NCBI RefSeq assembly: GCF_009856415.1 | Contig: NZ_WMEZ01000002.1 | Location: 1 to 64,000 of the forward strand | Length of the DNA: 64,000 nt | DNA from: Halobacillus litoralis | GTDB lineage: Bacteria; Bacillota; Bacilli; Bacillales; Halobacillaceae | Direction of reading: 5' to 3' | Part shown: piece after piece, positions 17,714 through 25,663 of the stretch | Numbering within the stretch: position 1 is the stretch's first letter | Layout of the letters: every line of letters starts with the position of its first letter | Program-made: the position numbers and the translations under genes | Notes under the pieces: generated by a model | Databases searched by the model: none | What the model was told of the DNA's origin: nothing | The model's input: only the letters and a program-made list of their open reading frames with translations

Positions 17714-19446
17714 AAACCCTCGCTCCATTCCAGAACCGCTTTTTCTACATTTGCCCAACGCTCTTTGTGAAAGGCAACATGATCGTCACGGTTCGTCACC
17801 ACTTCGACGACATTCAGCCCCGGACTTGCATAACTTTCTGCTAAGGCACGCTTATAAGATTCCCAAGTTGTCACTTTTCTGTGTGTGCCACCATACATCC
17901 CGATAACAGGACCGAGATCAAGACCTAGAGGCGTGCCAAAGAGCTCTTCAAAGTGATCAGGATGTTGGGATTGTGGCAGGTAAGAAAATATGCCGCCTCC
18001 ATCATTGTTAATCACAACAATGGTCAATGGAATCTTCTTATTCTTTGCCATCCATAGTCCATTCAAGTCATGATAGAAGGAAATATCCCCTAATAAAAGC
18101 GTGGTATGTTTGCCTGTGGCAGCTGTTCCAATCGCTGTACTGACCACGCCGTCAATCCCATTTGCTCCTCTGTTCGCCATCAGTTGGACATTTTTTGGAG
18201 AAGCCATAAAGAAACTATCAACATCTCTGATCGGCATACTGTTGCCCACAAAGAAGTTAGAATCATCTGGTATCGATTCTGACAAATAAACGACCGCATG
18301 GCCTTCGTTGAGCGTATGTTCAGGTTCGAGAAGCATTTCATTCTTCGCTAATACATTCATCTGCTGCCACATGGAAAGCCATGACGTCTCTACGTTGCCA
18401 TCAGGCATGAATGTAGACAAGCTTTCACACAATCGGACGGGATTACTCCAAATGAATGTCGCCCCAATGCCCGCAGGCTCACGAAACTCCTGTTGATCAT
18501 CCACAACATAGTGATCGATCTGTTCTTTATATTGCTGGATCCATTTCAAGTACGCTTTGGAAACAGGCATCGCTCCGAAACGTACGATAAAGTCGGGCAC
18601 AACTTGAGCTTGGATTGTTTGTGACTTAAGCAGAGCATCATAGTTTTCAATGATGTTCCTCTTATCGTGACTCCCCGTACGAAGCTGTGATAAAGGATCA
18701 GCGAATACAGGAACTCCAAGACGCGAGGCCAGCTGTGTAACTGCCTCAGCTAAGCGTGAATCCGTTTGTGGTCCTACAACCAGTAACCCCTTTTCTCCTT
18801 GAGCCAATCGTTCAAATAATTGTTTTACTTGATCGTCCGGCATCGTTAAACTTCCTCGTTGAGCTTTTGGAATCGACTCGACTCCTCCACGCCACGCTTC
18901 CTTCAACTCAAAGTCTGGAATTAATGGTTCTCGAAATGGAATATTCAAGTGCACAGGACCTTGACCAGAAATCGCCTCTTCGATCGCTCTTGCCGCCTGT
19001 TGTCTCGCGTAAAAGAAGTTGTTTTCTTCAGGTAGTGCCAGATCCTGATACCACTTAACATAATTGCCAAACATTTGAATTTGATTAATAGATTGGGGCG
19101 CTCCCACTTCTCTCAATTCATGCGGCCTGTCAGCGGTCAACACAACGAGAGGTACTCGGCTATAGAAAGCCTCGACAATAGCCGGATAATAGTTCGCTGC
19201 TGCCGTACCAGACGTACATACGAGCGCTACTGGTTTTTGTTCTTGCTTCGCTACCCCCAAAGCAAAAAAAGCAGCTGAGCGTTCATCAAGGTGAACCCAG
19301 TGATTCACCTCGGAATGCTCAGCAAACGTCATAGCTAATGGAGTGGACCTCGAGCCTGGGGATATGACGACATGCTCGACTCCAGAGAACACGAGTTGGT
19401 CTACAAAATGAGTCACATATTTCGATAAAGCTTCTACATGTCCCAT
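17710..19446 (-). CDS. menD: SEPHCHC synthase (ThDP-dependent)
   Basis: Adds the succinic semialdehyde unit from 2-oxoglutarate to isochorismate. It is 578 residues. The ThDP/metal-binding motif runs from GDISFYHDLNG to NNDGGGIF, and the N-terminal ISPGSRSTPL pocket is typical of MenD. GGAGGATCAG precedes the ATG, which overlaps the end of menF by 13 bp. Overlaps on both sides place menF, menD and menH in one transcript. Confidence 0.98.
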   Translation of the reverse strand: MGHVEALSKYVTHFVDQLVFSGVEHVVISPGSRSTPLAMTFAEHSEVNHWVHLDERSAAFFALGVAKQEQKPVALVCTSGTAAANYYPAIVEAFYSRVPLVVLTADRPHELREVGAPQSINQIQMFGNYVKWYQDLALPEENNFFYARQQAARAIEEAISGQGPVHLNIPFREPLIPDFELKEAWRGGVESIPKAQRGSLTMPDDQVKQLFERLAQGEKGLLVVGPQTDSRLAEAVTQLASRLGVPVFADPLSQLRTGSHDKRNIIENYDALLKSQTIQAQVVPDFIVRFGAMPVSKAYLKWIQQYKEQIDHYVVDDQQEFREPAGIGATFIWSNPVRLCESLSTFMPDGNVETSWLSMWQQMNVLAKNEMLLEPEHTLNEGHAVVYLSESIPDDSNFFVGNSMPIRDVDSFFMASPKNVQLMANRGANGIDGVVSTAIGTAATGKHTTLLLGDISFYHDLNGLWMAKNKKIPLTIVVINNDGGGIFSYLPQSQHPDHFEELFGTPLGLDLGPVIGMYGGTHRKVTTWESYKRALAESYASPGLNVVEVVTNRDDHVAFHKERWANVEKAVLEWSEGL

Positions 19447-20837
19447 TCTGATCCTCCCAATACATTCATCATCGGTTTTAGTTTTACTGCCGTTTCTGCA
19501 TATTCTGCTTCAGGATCGGAATCCTCGACTACCCCACACCCAGCAAACAAAGAAGCTTCCTTTTGCTGAATGAGAGCGGAACGGATGGCGACAGCAAACT
19601 CACCGTTATCCTGTGCATCAAACCAACCGATCGGTCCAGCATACCAGCCTCTATTCAACGTTTCATGGGTACGAATATACTCGACCGAAACTTGCTGCGG
19701 CATCCCACCAAGAGCCGGAGTCGGATGCAGCTTTTCAATGACATCCAGCAATGTGTAGCCTTGATCCAATACGGCTTTTACTGGTGTGTACAAATGCTGC
19801 AGGTTCCGGAGCGGATAAAGGACAGGTCCATTCGGTACTTCTACTTGGCTGCTGCATGCTTCTACTGCTTCTTTAATCATTTCCACTACAAATTGATGCT
19901 CCTGACGATTTTTAGGGTCGCCTAGCAATTCTTCTCCAAGCTTGAGGTCTTCTTGCTCGGTCCTGCCCCGAGGGACTGTTCCTGCAAGACACGTAGACAC
20001 AAGTTCCCTGTCTTCCACTTTCGCAAGCCTCTCAGGGGTCGCACCAATAAAGTGATCCCCTTCACTTTCGTAGCAGAAAATATAGCTGTTTGGCTGGGTA
20101 TCAGCTAGAGCTTTCAAAATGGCGGTGATTTGCACATCCTCTTTGAATGTGACACGGAGTTCTCTGGCAAGGACGACCTTTTCCATCAATCCTGCTGTAA
20201 TATCTTCCGTCGCTTTTTTCACCGATTCTTTCCAAGCCTCAGGAGCAACCTCAAAGGTTTGATCGATGACAGGTAACGAACCGGCCATCTTCCCTTCCTT
20301 AAGAAGAAGGTCCCGGTGATCTTGTATTTGATGAGCAATTTGCTGGTGATGATCTTCTGGAAAAATTAATGCATTAATGGTCAAATACGTTTCCCCATCC
20401 ACTTTCGTTAAGAGAAAAGCAGGAATCGTCATTTGACTGTCAGGAAAGGATTCCCATGGCGTTTCCTCTTCCTGATCAGGATCGAAACTGAAGCCGCCAA
20501 GAGCCACCATCCCTGTTCCTTTTTTATTGTAATCATCATGCTGCATCGCATTTTCCTGCAGATGCTTCCACAAGGATTGGACTTCACGAAAACGATGTTT
20601 ACTTTTTGCATACAATTGACTGGCCTTCCCTATCCCGACCATGGTCAAGTCATTTTCAGCACTCTGCCAAAACGAGCGATGCTGATCGATATGCTGACCC
20701 GTTTCAAAAAATTGAAAGGGGTCTTGATTATCTATATGTTCAACTATACTAATAAAAAGAGGTTCCCCAAGATGATGTGCTTTCTGAAGAGCTTCCCCGA
20801 TCAGTTCTTCTATATGAGGGGCCTTCGTATGAAGCAT
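19434..20837 (-). CDS. menF: Isochorismate synthase
   Basis: First committed enzyme of menaquinone synthesis (chorismate to isochorismate), chorismate-binding fold, 467 residues. C-terminal hallmark stretches LAGTVPRGRT, HPTPALGGMPQ and WYAGPIGW are present, as is VLARE. I start at ATG 20837 after GGGAGGAA, not at the ATG five codons earlier. It is the first gene of the leftward men operon, with a promoter at 20924-20952. Confidence 0.97.
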   Translation of the reverse strand: MLHTKAPHIEELIGEALQKAHHLGEPLFISIVEHIDNQDPFQFFETGQHIDQHRSFWQSAENDLTMVGIGKASQLYAKSKHRFREVQSLWKHLQENAMQHDDYNKKGTGMVALGGFSFDPDQEEETPWESFPDSQMTIPAFLLTKVDGETYLTINALIFPEDHHQQIAHQIQDHRDLLLKEGKMAGSLPVIDQTFEVAPEAWKESVKKATEDITAGLMEKVVLARELRVTFKEDVQITAILKALADTQPNSYIFCYESEGDHFIGATPERLAKVEDRELVSTCLAGTVPRGRTEQEDLKLGEELLGDPKNRQEHQFVVEMIKEAVEACSSQVEVPNGPVLYPLRNLQHLYTPVKAVLDQGYTLLDVIEKLHPTPALGGMPQQVSVEYIRTHETLNRGWYAGPIGWFDAQDNGEFAVAIRSALIQQKEASLFAGCGVVEDSDPEAEYAETAVKLKPMMNVLGGSEWDM

Positions 20838-20923
20838 ATATATTCCTCCCATTCTTTAAGGGACGTTATCTACTCTATCCACACGAAGCAAATGAATGCC
20901 TCTGTGTGCATGCATCACTCTCT

Positions 20924-20952
20924 ATTTTATTCTCTTTTTTCTCTTGACTCAA
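20924..20952 (-). promoter_or_regulatory. Candidate menF operon promoter
   Basis: Minus strand: TTGAGT (20947-20952), 17-nt spacer, TAAAAT (20924-20929), about 75 bp upstream of the menF ribosome binding site. Confidence 0.6.
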
Positions 20953-20989
20953 GGAATCTTGCTTTAAATCCAACATTTTCTTACATTGA

Positions 20990-21018
20990 TTGACACTCTA
21001 GGACCGTTTCCCTAAAAT
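20990..21018 (+). promoter_or_regulatory. menA promoter
   Basis: TTGACA (20990-20995), 17-nt spacer, TAAAAT (21013-21018), 48 bp before the menA ATG and back-to-back with the menF promoter. Confidence 0.78.
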
Positions 21019-21065
21019 TAAACTGTTATCATAACAAGAGTATAGTGACAAGGGAGAGAACATCA

Positions 21066-22010
21066 ATGAGCTCTGTTCAAAACCAAAACATAAAAGCTTC
21101 CTTGAATGAACGTGAAGGTTTCCAAGTGTGGTGGCGGTTGCTACGACCACACACACTGACGGCTGCCTTTGTCCCTGTTTTCGTCGGGACAATGCTTGCT
21201 GCTATGGAACAAACGATCAACTTCTGGTTATTTGCCGCCATGTTGCTCGCCTCAATCCTCATTCAAGCAGCTACCAATATGTTTAATGAATATTATGATT
21301 ACAAACGAGGCTTAGATAATGAAAATTCAGTCGGGATCGGCGGAACCATTGTCCGTGACGGAATCAACCCTAAGACCGTGCTTTCATTAGCATATCTATT
21401 CTTTATCATTGCAGGAGTCCTGGGCGTTTATATATGCGCCTCTTCAAGCTGGTGGATTGCTGTCATCGGGTTGGTTTCCATGCTGTTCGGCTACCTTTAC
21501 ACAGGAGGCCCCTTACCTATTGCCTATACGCCATTCGGTGAAATAACAGCAGGTTTTTTCATGGGGACCATCATTATTGGCATCAGTTATTTCATTCAAA
21601 CCCTTGCGATTACTGCCGAAGTGATCATCGTTTCCGTACCTGTGGCCATCTTCGTTGGTACCATTTTGTTAGCCAACAATATCAGGGATCGCATCGGTGA
21701 TGCCGAAAACGGAAGGAAAACACTAGCTATTCTTTTCGGCCATAAAGGATCCATCGTTTTCATAAGTTCACTTTTTGCAACAGCCTTTATTTGGACAGGC
21801 GTATTGATCATTTTAGGTACACTGCCATTGTGGTCATTAATTACCTTCTTTAGTCTAATAAAAGCAACGAAAGCCATTCAGGGATTTATAGGAAAAACGC
21901 AACCACTGGAAATGATGCCTGCTATGAAAGCGACGGCTCAGACGAACACCATTTATGGTTTTCTTCTTGGTCTATCCTTACTATTACACCTTAACTTCCC
22001 TCTTTCCTAA
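21066..22010 (+). CDS. menA: 1,4-Dihydroxy-2-naphthoate polyprenyltransferase
   Basis: Integral membrane UbiA-family enzyme that prenylates DHNA. 314 residues with about eight hydrophobic segments. The first Asp-rich motif lies in NMFNEYYDYKRGLD and the second in ANNIRDRIGDAENGRKT. The start MSSVQN follows AAGGGAGA; an ATG seven codons earlier overlaps that site. It diverges from menF and is followed by a terminator (22051-22075). Confidence 0.96.
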   Translation: MSSVQNQNIKASLNEREGFQVWWRLLRPHTLTAAFVPVFVGTMLAAMEQTINFWLFAAMLLASILIQAATNMFNEYYDYKRGLDNENSVGIGGTIVRDGINPKTVLSLAYLFFIIAGVLGVYICASSSWWIAVIGLVSMLFGYLYTGGPLPIAYTPFGEITAGFFMGTIIIGISYFIQTLAITAEVIIVSVPVAIFVGTILLANNIRDRIGDAENGRKTLAILFGHKGSIVFISSLFATAFIWTGVLIILGTLPLWSLITFFSLIKATKAIQGFIGKTQPLEMMPAMKATAQTNTIYGFLLGLSLLLHLNFPLS

Positions 22011-22045
22011 AAGAGAGAACCAGACAAAACACATCACGAGAAACA

Positions 22046-22077
22046 AAAAAAGGATGGTCCTTACCATCCTTTTTTAT
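22046..22077 (+). terminator. Intrinsic terminator of menA
   Basis: Hairpin AGGATGGT/ACCATCCT (22051-22070) followed by TTTTTATTATT. Confidence 0.9.
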
Positions 22078-22179
22078 TATTACTAAATCTCCTGATTGTC
22101 GAATAAGTCATTTATGATTTTAGTTCGTAACATGAAGGTTTGACCATTTTTACAATGGGAATAATACAAAAAGGACGGG

Positions 22180-22584
22180 ATGAAAATGAACAAATCTATG
22201 ATGAAGAATACATTGATGGAAGCACTAGGGATGGAAGTTCTGACGGCAGAGGCGACAAAGGTACAGATTCGTATGCCTGTCGACCACCGCACGCATCAGC
22301 CCATGGGGTTTCTTCATGGGGGAGCAAGTGTCGCATTAGCCGAAAGCGCTGCAAGCATCGGGGCGTTTTTGAACATTGACCCTGATCAACAACAAGTTTT
22401 CGGAGTAGAAATTAATGCCAATCATATTAAAAGTGCCCGGGATGGATATGTAAAAGGGACAGCGACTCCTGCCCATATCGGAAAAAATACAATGGTATGG
22501 GAAATCCAGATTGTCAATGAAGCCTCGGGGGAGTTGTTGTGTTTATCCCGATGCACCATAGGAGTCGTTCCGTTGAAAAAATAA
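22180..22584 (+). CDS. Hotdog-fold thioesterase, candidate DHNA-CoA hydrolase
   Basis: A 134-residue PaaI/YdiI-like hotdog protein. The signature HQPMGFLHGGASVALAESA carries the HGG turn and the catalytic carboxylate (Glu) of this family. Relatives E. coli YdiI (MenI) and B. subtilis YuxO belong here. Its place next to menA suggests hydrolysis of DHNA-CoA to DHNA, the step between MenB and MenA that otherwise lacks a gene here. That assignment is inference. The start ATG follows AAAGGACGGG; a second ATG two codons on is possible. Confidence 0.82.
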   Translation: MKMNKSMMKNTLMEALGMEVLTAEATKVQIRMPVDHRTHQPMGFLHGGASVALAESAASIGAFLNIDPDQQQVFGVEINANHIKSARDGYVKGTATPAHIGKNTMVWEIQIVNEASGELLCLSRCTIGVVPLKK

Positions 22585-22618
22585 CTGAGCTGTTTTAGTC
22601 GAAAGGAGTCTCTTTACC

Positions 22619-22996
22619 ATGTTAAGTGATAAACAAAAACAACAATTCAAAGACCGCCTTTTAGAAATGAAAGAGGAAGCGGAAGCACAAATGGAAGAAT
22701 ACAAAGAAGACCAAGCGAAAGAAGATTACGAAAACGACCGAACCGGTGAAATATCGAGCGTGGCTGATCATCCTGGCGACCAGGGAACAGATCAATTTGA
22801 GAGAGCGAAAGAACAAACGTTTTATGAGCAGGCGCGGGAGAAGTTAATGGAAGTAGAAGATGCTCTAAAGCGTATGGAAGAAGGGCGCTATGGTTTAAGT
22901 GAAAAATCAGGTGAACCGATTCCGGTTGAACGCCTGGAAGCCATGCCTACAGCTCGTTATAAAGTGGAAGAAATTGAAAACGAAGCAAATAATTAA
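22619..22996 (+). CDS. DksA/TraR-like protein lacking zinc cysteines (YteA-related)
   Basis: A 125-residue acidic protein with a long charged N-terminal helix (residues 1-40) and the YteA hallmark SVADHPGDQGTDQFER. Its C-terminus has the DksA-type pattern (EEGRYGLSEKSGEPIPVERLEAMPTAR in shortened form) but no cysteine at all, so no zinc finger can form. B. subtilis yteA lies beside menA and encodes a longer protein, so this is likely a truncated relative. Function unknown; a role at RNA polymerase is only a family guess. Confidence 0.82.
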   Translation: MLSDKQKQQFKDRLLEMKEEAEAQMEEYKEDQAKEDYENDRTGEISSVADHPGDQGTDQFERAKEQTFYEQAREKLMEVEDALKRMEEGRYGLSEKSGEPIPVERLEAMPTARYKVEEIENEANN

Positions 22997-22998
22997 AA

Positions 22999-23033
22999 GA
23001 AAAGCGAGGGGACCTTTCCCCTCGCTTTTTTAT
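22999..23033. terminator. Bidirectional terminator between the YteA-like gene and ribU
   Basis: Hairpin AAAGCGAGGGG/CCCCTCGCTTT (23000-23029) with T run on the plus side and A run on the other, serving both converging genes. Confidence 0.9.
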
Positions 23034-23626
23034 GCAGCTGACTGTCGCACACTTTTTTGTTCGATCCAGTCCTTCATTTTAACAAATAACATAATAAATA
23101 AAGTTCCAGCAATAGCTCCTTTAATTACATTAAAAGGAAGAATTCCTGCTAAGATCGTCATCCATTTCACATCCGCACTCATTGTCTCCCATCCCATAAA
23201 CCAACTATACGCAGGAAGGATAAGGAAATAATTGAGTACGCTCATCGTCAATGCCATGAAGACGGAACCAAAAACCAAACCTAAAATAAGGGATCTCATC
23301 GTCTTTCCTTTACGATAGATAACAGCAACCGGAACAACGAAAAGGACTCCAGCAAAGAAATTCGCTGCGACCCCTATAGGGTCTGAAACTCCTGTAAAAA
23401 TCATATATAAGCCATTTTTCAACGCTTCCACAACAACCCCTGCGAGCGGAGAAAATAAAATCGCAGCTAGAAGCGCAGGAATGTCACTAACATCCACTTT
23501 TAAATAAGGGGGTAAAAAAGGAAGCGGAAATTTCAAGAACATTAACACCATGGATATCGTACCAAGTAACGCTAAAATAACTAACTTTTGCAGTTGTGAT
23601 GATTGCCCCGTATAAGAGTTCATCAT
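23030..23626 (-). CDS. ribU: Riboflavin ECF transporter, substrate-binding S component
   Basis: A 198-residue integral membrane protein with about six hydrophobic segments, the RibU (YpaA) pattern; the stretch PFLPPYLKVDVSDIPALLA is typical of S components. It would bind riboflavin and use shared ECF A/A'/T energising modules not present in this window. AAGGAGGAG precedes tandem ATGs. The FMN riboswitch immediately upstream fixes the substrate with good confidence. Confidence 0.95.
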   Translation of the reverse strand: MMNSYTGQSSQLQKLVILALLGTISMVLMFLKFPLPFLPPYLKVDVSDIPALLAAILFSPLAGVVVEALKNGLYMIFTGVSDPIGVAANFFAGVLFVVPVAVIYRKGKTMRSLILGLVFGSVFMALTMSVLNYFLILPAYSWFMGWETMSADVKWMTILAGILPFNVIKGAIAGTLFIMLFVKMKDWIEQKSVRQSAA

Positions 23627-23694
23627 CGATCTCCTCCTTCATCTTTTCATCGATTCACATCCCAGATGAAGGTAAACGGCCTATAAGAACACAT

Positions 23695-23727
23695 AAAAAT
23701 AACCCTGTAGCATTAAGGGCTAAGGGT
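23695..23727 (-). terminator. FMN riboswitch terminator
   Basis: Minus-strand hairpin TAGCCCT/AGGGTTA (loop about 9 nt) followed by TTTTTATG, between the aptamer and ribU. Confidence 0.7.
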
Positions 23728-23781
23728 AGTCGTGTCCATAAGGAAATAGAGGTAGTGTTTAATCTACCCGATCCGTTCGAC

Positions 23782-23920
23782 ATCTTCTCCCATCCAGACT
23801 TTAACTGTCGGTCCCGGACTTTCACCAGGTCCACCGCATGGTCAAACCACACGGGTCACGGACTTGAAGAATCCACGTTCTCCTTACCGTCGGTCGGGAA
23901 TTGCACCCTGCCCCGAAGAT
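23782..23920 (-). promoter_or_regulatory. FMN riboswitch (RFN element) of ribU
   Basis: Minus strand begins CTTCGGGGCAGGGTG and contains AATTCCCGACCG, GGTGAAAGTCCGGGACC and the closing CTGGATGGGAGAAGA, all RFN core elements. With the terminator at 23695-23727 it should repress ribU when FMN is abundant. The remaining 23975-24165 stretch holds only the divergent DUF2164 gene upstream region. Confidence 0.97.
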
Positions 23921-23945
23921 GGAATCGATATGTTATTGTAAATTA

Positions 23946-23974
23946 ATTTTATACAAAACGCAGTAAAATCGCAA
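23946..23974 (-). promoter_or_regulatory. ribU promoter
   Basis: Minus strand: TTGCGA (23969-23974), 17-nt spacer, TAAAAT (23946-23951), just upstream of the RFN element. Confidence 0.65.
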
Positions 23975-24165
23975 GATTAATGTTTGACAACGGATTGCTT
24001 TTCTTTCCTTTTGCGATGTAAAGGAATATTTCAGGTCTATCTCTTAAATGAAGTTCCTCTCATCTTTAAATAGTTTTGTACATAATTTTTTAATAAATAA
24101 AAGACTGTCATCTAATTTTCCACCACGTTATAATGCTCCTGTTGCTTATTCAAAGGAGTGGTCAT

Positions 24166-24411
24166 ATGAAATTTAATTTATCAAAAGAACAGAGACAATT
24201 GATGGTTGAAGACATCCAACATTTCTTTCTAAACGAAAGAGATGAAGAAATATCGGAGTTTGCGGCTGAAAACTTCTTGGAATTCTTCAAAAACACACTA
24301 GCTTCTCACTTTTATAATCATGCGGTAAACGATGCGATCACCGTTCTACAAACCCAATACTCTTCGATTGAAGAAGAGGTTCGTACACTCGAACATCCCA
24401 TCCGTCGTTAA
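24166..24411 (+). CDS. DUF2164 family protein
   Basis: An 81-residue cytoplasmic protein matching the DUF2164 pattern: N-terminal basic LSKEQRQLMVEDIQHFF, then FAAENFLEFF and YNHAVNDA. Function unknown. The start follows AAAGGAGTGGTC; an ATG 11 codons earlier is not supported. TATAAT at about 24130-24135 lies about 30 bp upstream as a likely -10. It is a monocistronic unit closed by the hairpin 24419-24441. Confidence 0.85.
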   Translation: MKFNLSKEQRQLMVEDIQHFFLNERDEEISEFAAENFLEFFKNTLASHFYNHAVNDAITVLQTQYSSIEEEVRTLEHPIRR

Positions 24412-24418
24412 CAATTTA

Positions 24419-24448
24419 GAGTGAACCTGAATGGTTCACTCGTTTTTA
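24419..24448 (+). terminator. Terminator of the DUF2164 gene
   Basis: Hairpin GAGTGAAC/GGTTCACTC (24419-24441) followed by TTTTT. Confidence 0.88.
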
Positions 24449-24493
24449 TTAAGTGGATCTTATAGAAATGACTAGTGACAGTAACGATCGTAA

Positions 24494-24528
24494 ATAAAAA
24501 AAGGAAAATACTTTAAAAGTATTTTCCA
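24494..24528 (-). terminator. Terminator downstream of the 24642 lipoprotein
   Basis: Hairpin GGAAAATACTT/AAGTATTTTCC (24503-24528) followed on the minus strand by a T7 run. Confidence 0.85.
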
Positions 24529-24641
24529 AAAAGGCCCCCGACTTTGGGAACATACATAAGTGAAATAGTCCTAATAAAACGAAACATTGATCATGTCTTT
24601 CCATGTAAAGATTTTTAAATAGAGAAGGTTATAAATGGCGA

Positions 24642-24914
24642 CTATTCTCTCCGGTCCATTTGTTCGTCAACTTCCCGGTTTTCTTCAGAAGGTTCTTCTC
24701 CAAGGTCCGGTTCCTGTTCATCCCTATCTAAGATAGGTTCTTCCAAGTCACGTCTCATATCTTCGTCCCGATCCATGCGATTTCTCTGATCATCTTGATC
24801 ATAACGTGTGGGTTGATAATTGACATCTTCTGGCTCATTTTGATCCATACCTGCACATGCAGATAAAATGGAAGTGAGTAGCACCACCATCACGATTGTT
24901 AGTTGTCTTTTCAT
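24642..24914 (-). CDS. Small acidic lipoprotein of unknown function
   Basis: A 90-residue protein with a clear lipoprotein signal (VVLLTSILSAC, Cys20). The mature part is extremely charged, rich in Asp, Glu and Arg, with no recognisable domain and likely disordered. The YQPTRYDQDD segment recalls spore lipoproteins of the YhcN kind, but the YhcN domain is absent. CTCACCTCC-type complement upstream gives GGAGGTGAG as ribosome binding site. Single gene with its own terminator at 24503-24528. Confidence 0.8.
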   Translation of the reverse strand: MKRQLTIVMVVLLTSILSACAGMDQNEPEDVNYQPTRYDQDDQRNRMDRDEDMRRDLEEPILDRDEQEPDLGEEPSEENREVDEQMDRRE

Positions 24915-25070
24915 CTTCTCACCTCCTTGATATGTTAACCTTTACTATTTGCATACCATAAGAATTCATACACCTGAATCGTCCAAAAAATTTATTATAA
25001 GATCCATCATTCGAGGCAGAATAGTCATGTAACTCCTTTCAAACCATTACATTAAAAGGAATGATTAAAT

Positions 25071-25247
25071 ATGGGAAGAAGAAACTCATGGTTAGCATTA
25101 GGAACAGCTGGGGCTATAGGTGCAGCAGCTATGTATGGGATAAATAGAATGAATCGCAATGGTGGAATGCAGCAAGTGGGTCAAAATGTCCAAAATAGTG
25201 AAGTAGCTCAAAGTTTACAAAACGCTCTTCCAAAAAATAATCGATAA
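25071..25247 (+). CDS. Small single-pass membrane protein (58 aa, DUF3918-like)
   Basis: Starts at ATG after AAAAGGA and encodes 58 residues: MGRRNSW, then a glycine/alanine-rich hydrophobic stretch (LALGTAGAIGAAAMYGI) that could span the membrane, then a polar Asn/Gln-rich tail ending PKNNR. The layout resembles the short DUF3918 proteins of Bacillus. It is followed at once by a strong terminator (25255-25278), which supports a real transcription unit. Function unknown. Confidence 0.7.
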   Translation: MGRRNSWLALGTAGAIGAAAMYGINRMNRNGGMQQVGQNVQNSEVAQSLQNALPKNNR

Positions 25248-25251
25248 TAAA

Positions 25252-25286
25252 AAAGGAAGCCACATTTCGTTGGCTTCCTTTTTTTA
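25252..25286 (+). terminator. Terminator of the 58-aa gene
   Basis: Hairpin GGAAGCCA/TGGCTTCC (25255-25278) followed by TTTTTTT. Confidence 0.92.
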
Positions 25287-25349
25287 TTGATTAGGCCTTC
25301 AGTTCAATTTCACCTAAACAAGACGCAATTCAGCGCCTTCATTATTCTT

Positions 25350-25562
25350 TTATGCCAATGGAGACTGCATTTTTTCTGTAGCATCGATAAACAGACGAAG
25401 AGTAGAAGAAACAGTAGATACATCGACGAGACCATCTTCACTATCTTTCACCTTATCAAGCTGCATAAGAATGTATTCATCATACCCATGCAACTGTAAC
25501 TGTCCGGCACAAATCTTACCTTTCAACGTCATAATTTGTTGATGCAGTACTTCCCGATCCAT
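25350..25562 (-). CDS. Hypothetical protein (70 aa)
   Basis: A small helical cytoplasmic protein starting MDREVLHQQI; heptad-like leucines suggest short coiled helices. AAGGAG lies 8 nt before ATG 25562. An in-frame GTG at 25571 overlaps that site and is rejected. I do not recognise the family. It is a single gene between the 58-aa gene and ytoP. Confidence 0.7.
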   Translation of the reverse strand: MDREVLHQQIMTLKGKICAGQLQLHGYDEYILMQLDKVKDSEDGLVDVSTVSSTLRLFIDATEKMQSPLA

Positions 25563-25627
25563 GCAGATCACTCCTTAATATAGAAGATTATATCTGCTAT
25601 TCTTTCCAATTATGCTTTAAATAAACA

Positions 25628-25656
25628 AAACACCGAGGGAAGATCCCTCGGTGCTT
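25628..25656 (-). terminator. Terminator of ytoP
   Basis: Hairpin CACCGAGGGA/TCCCTCGGTG (25631-25653) followed on the minus strand by TTTTGTTT. Confidence 0.88.
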
Positions 25657-25663
25657 GAAGAAA

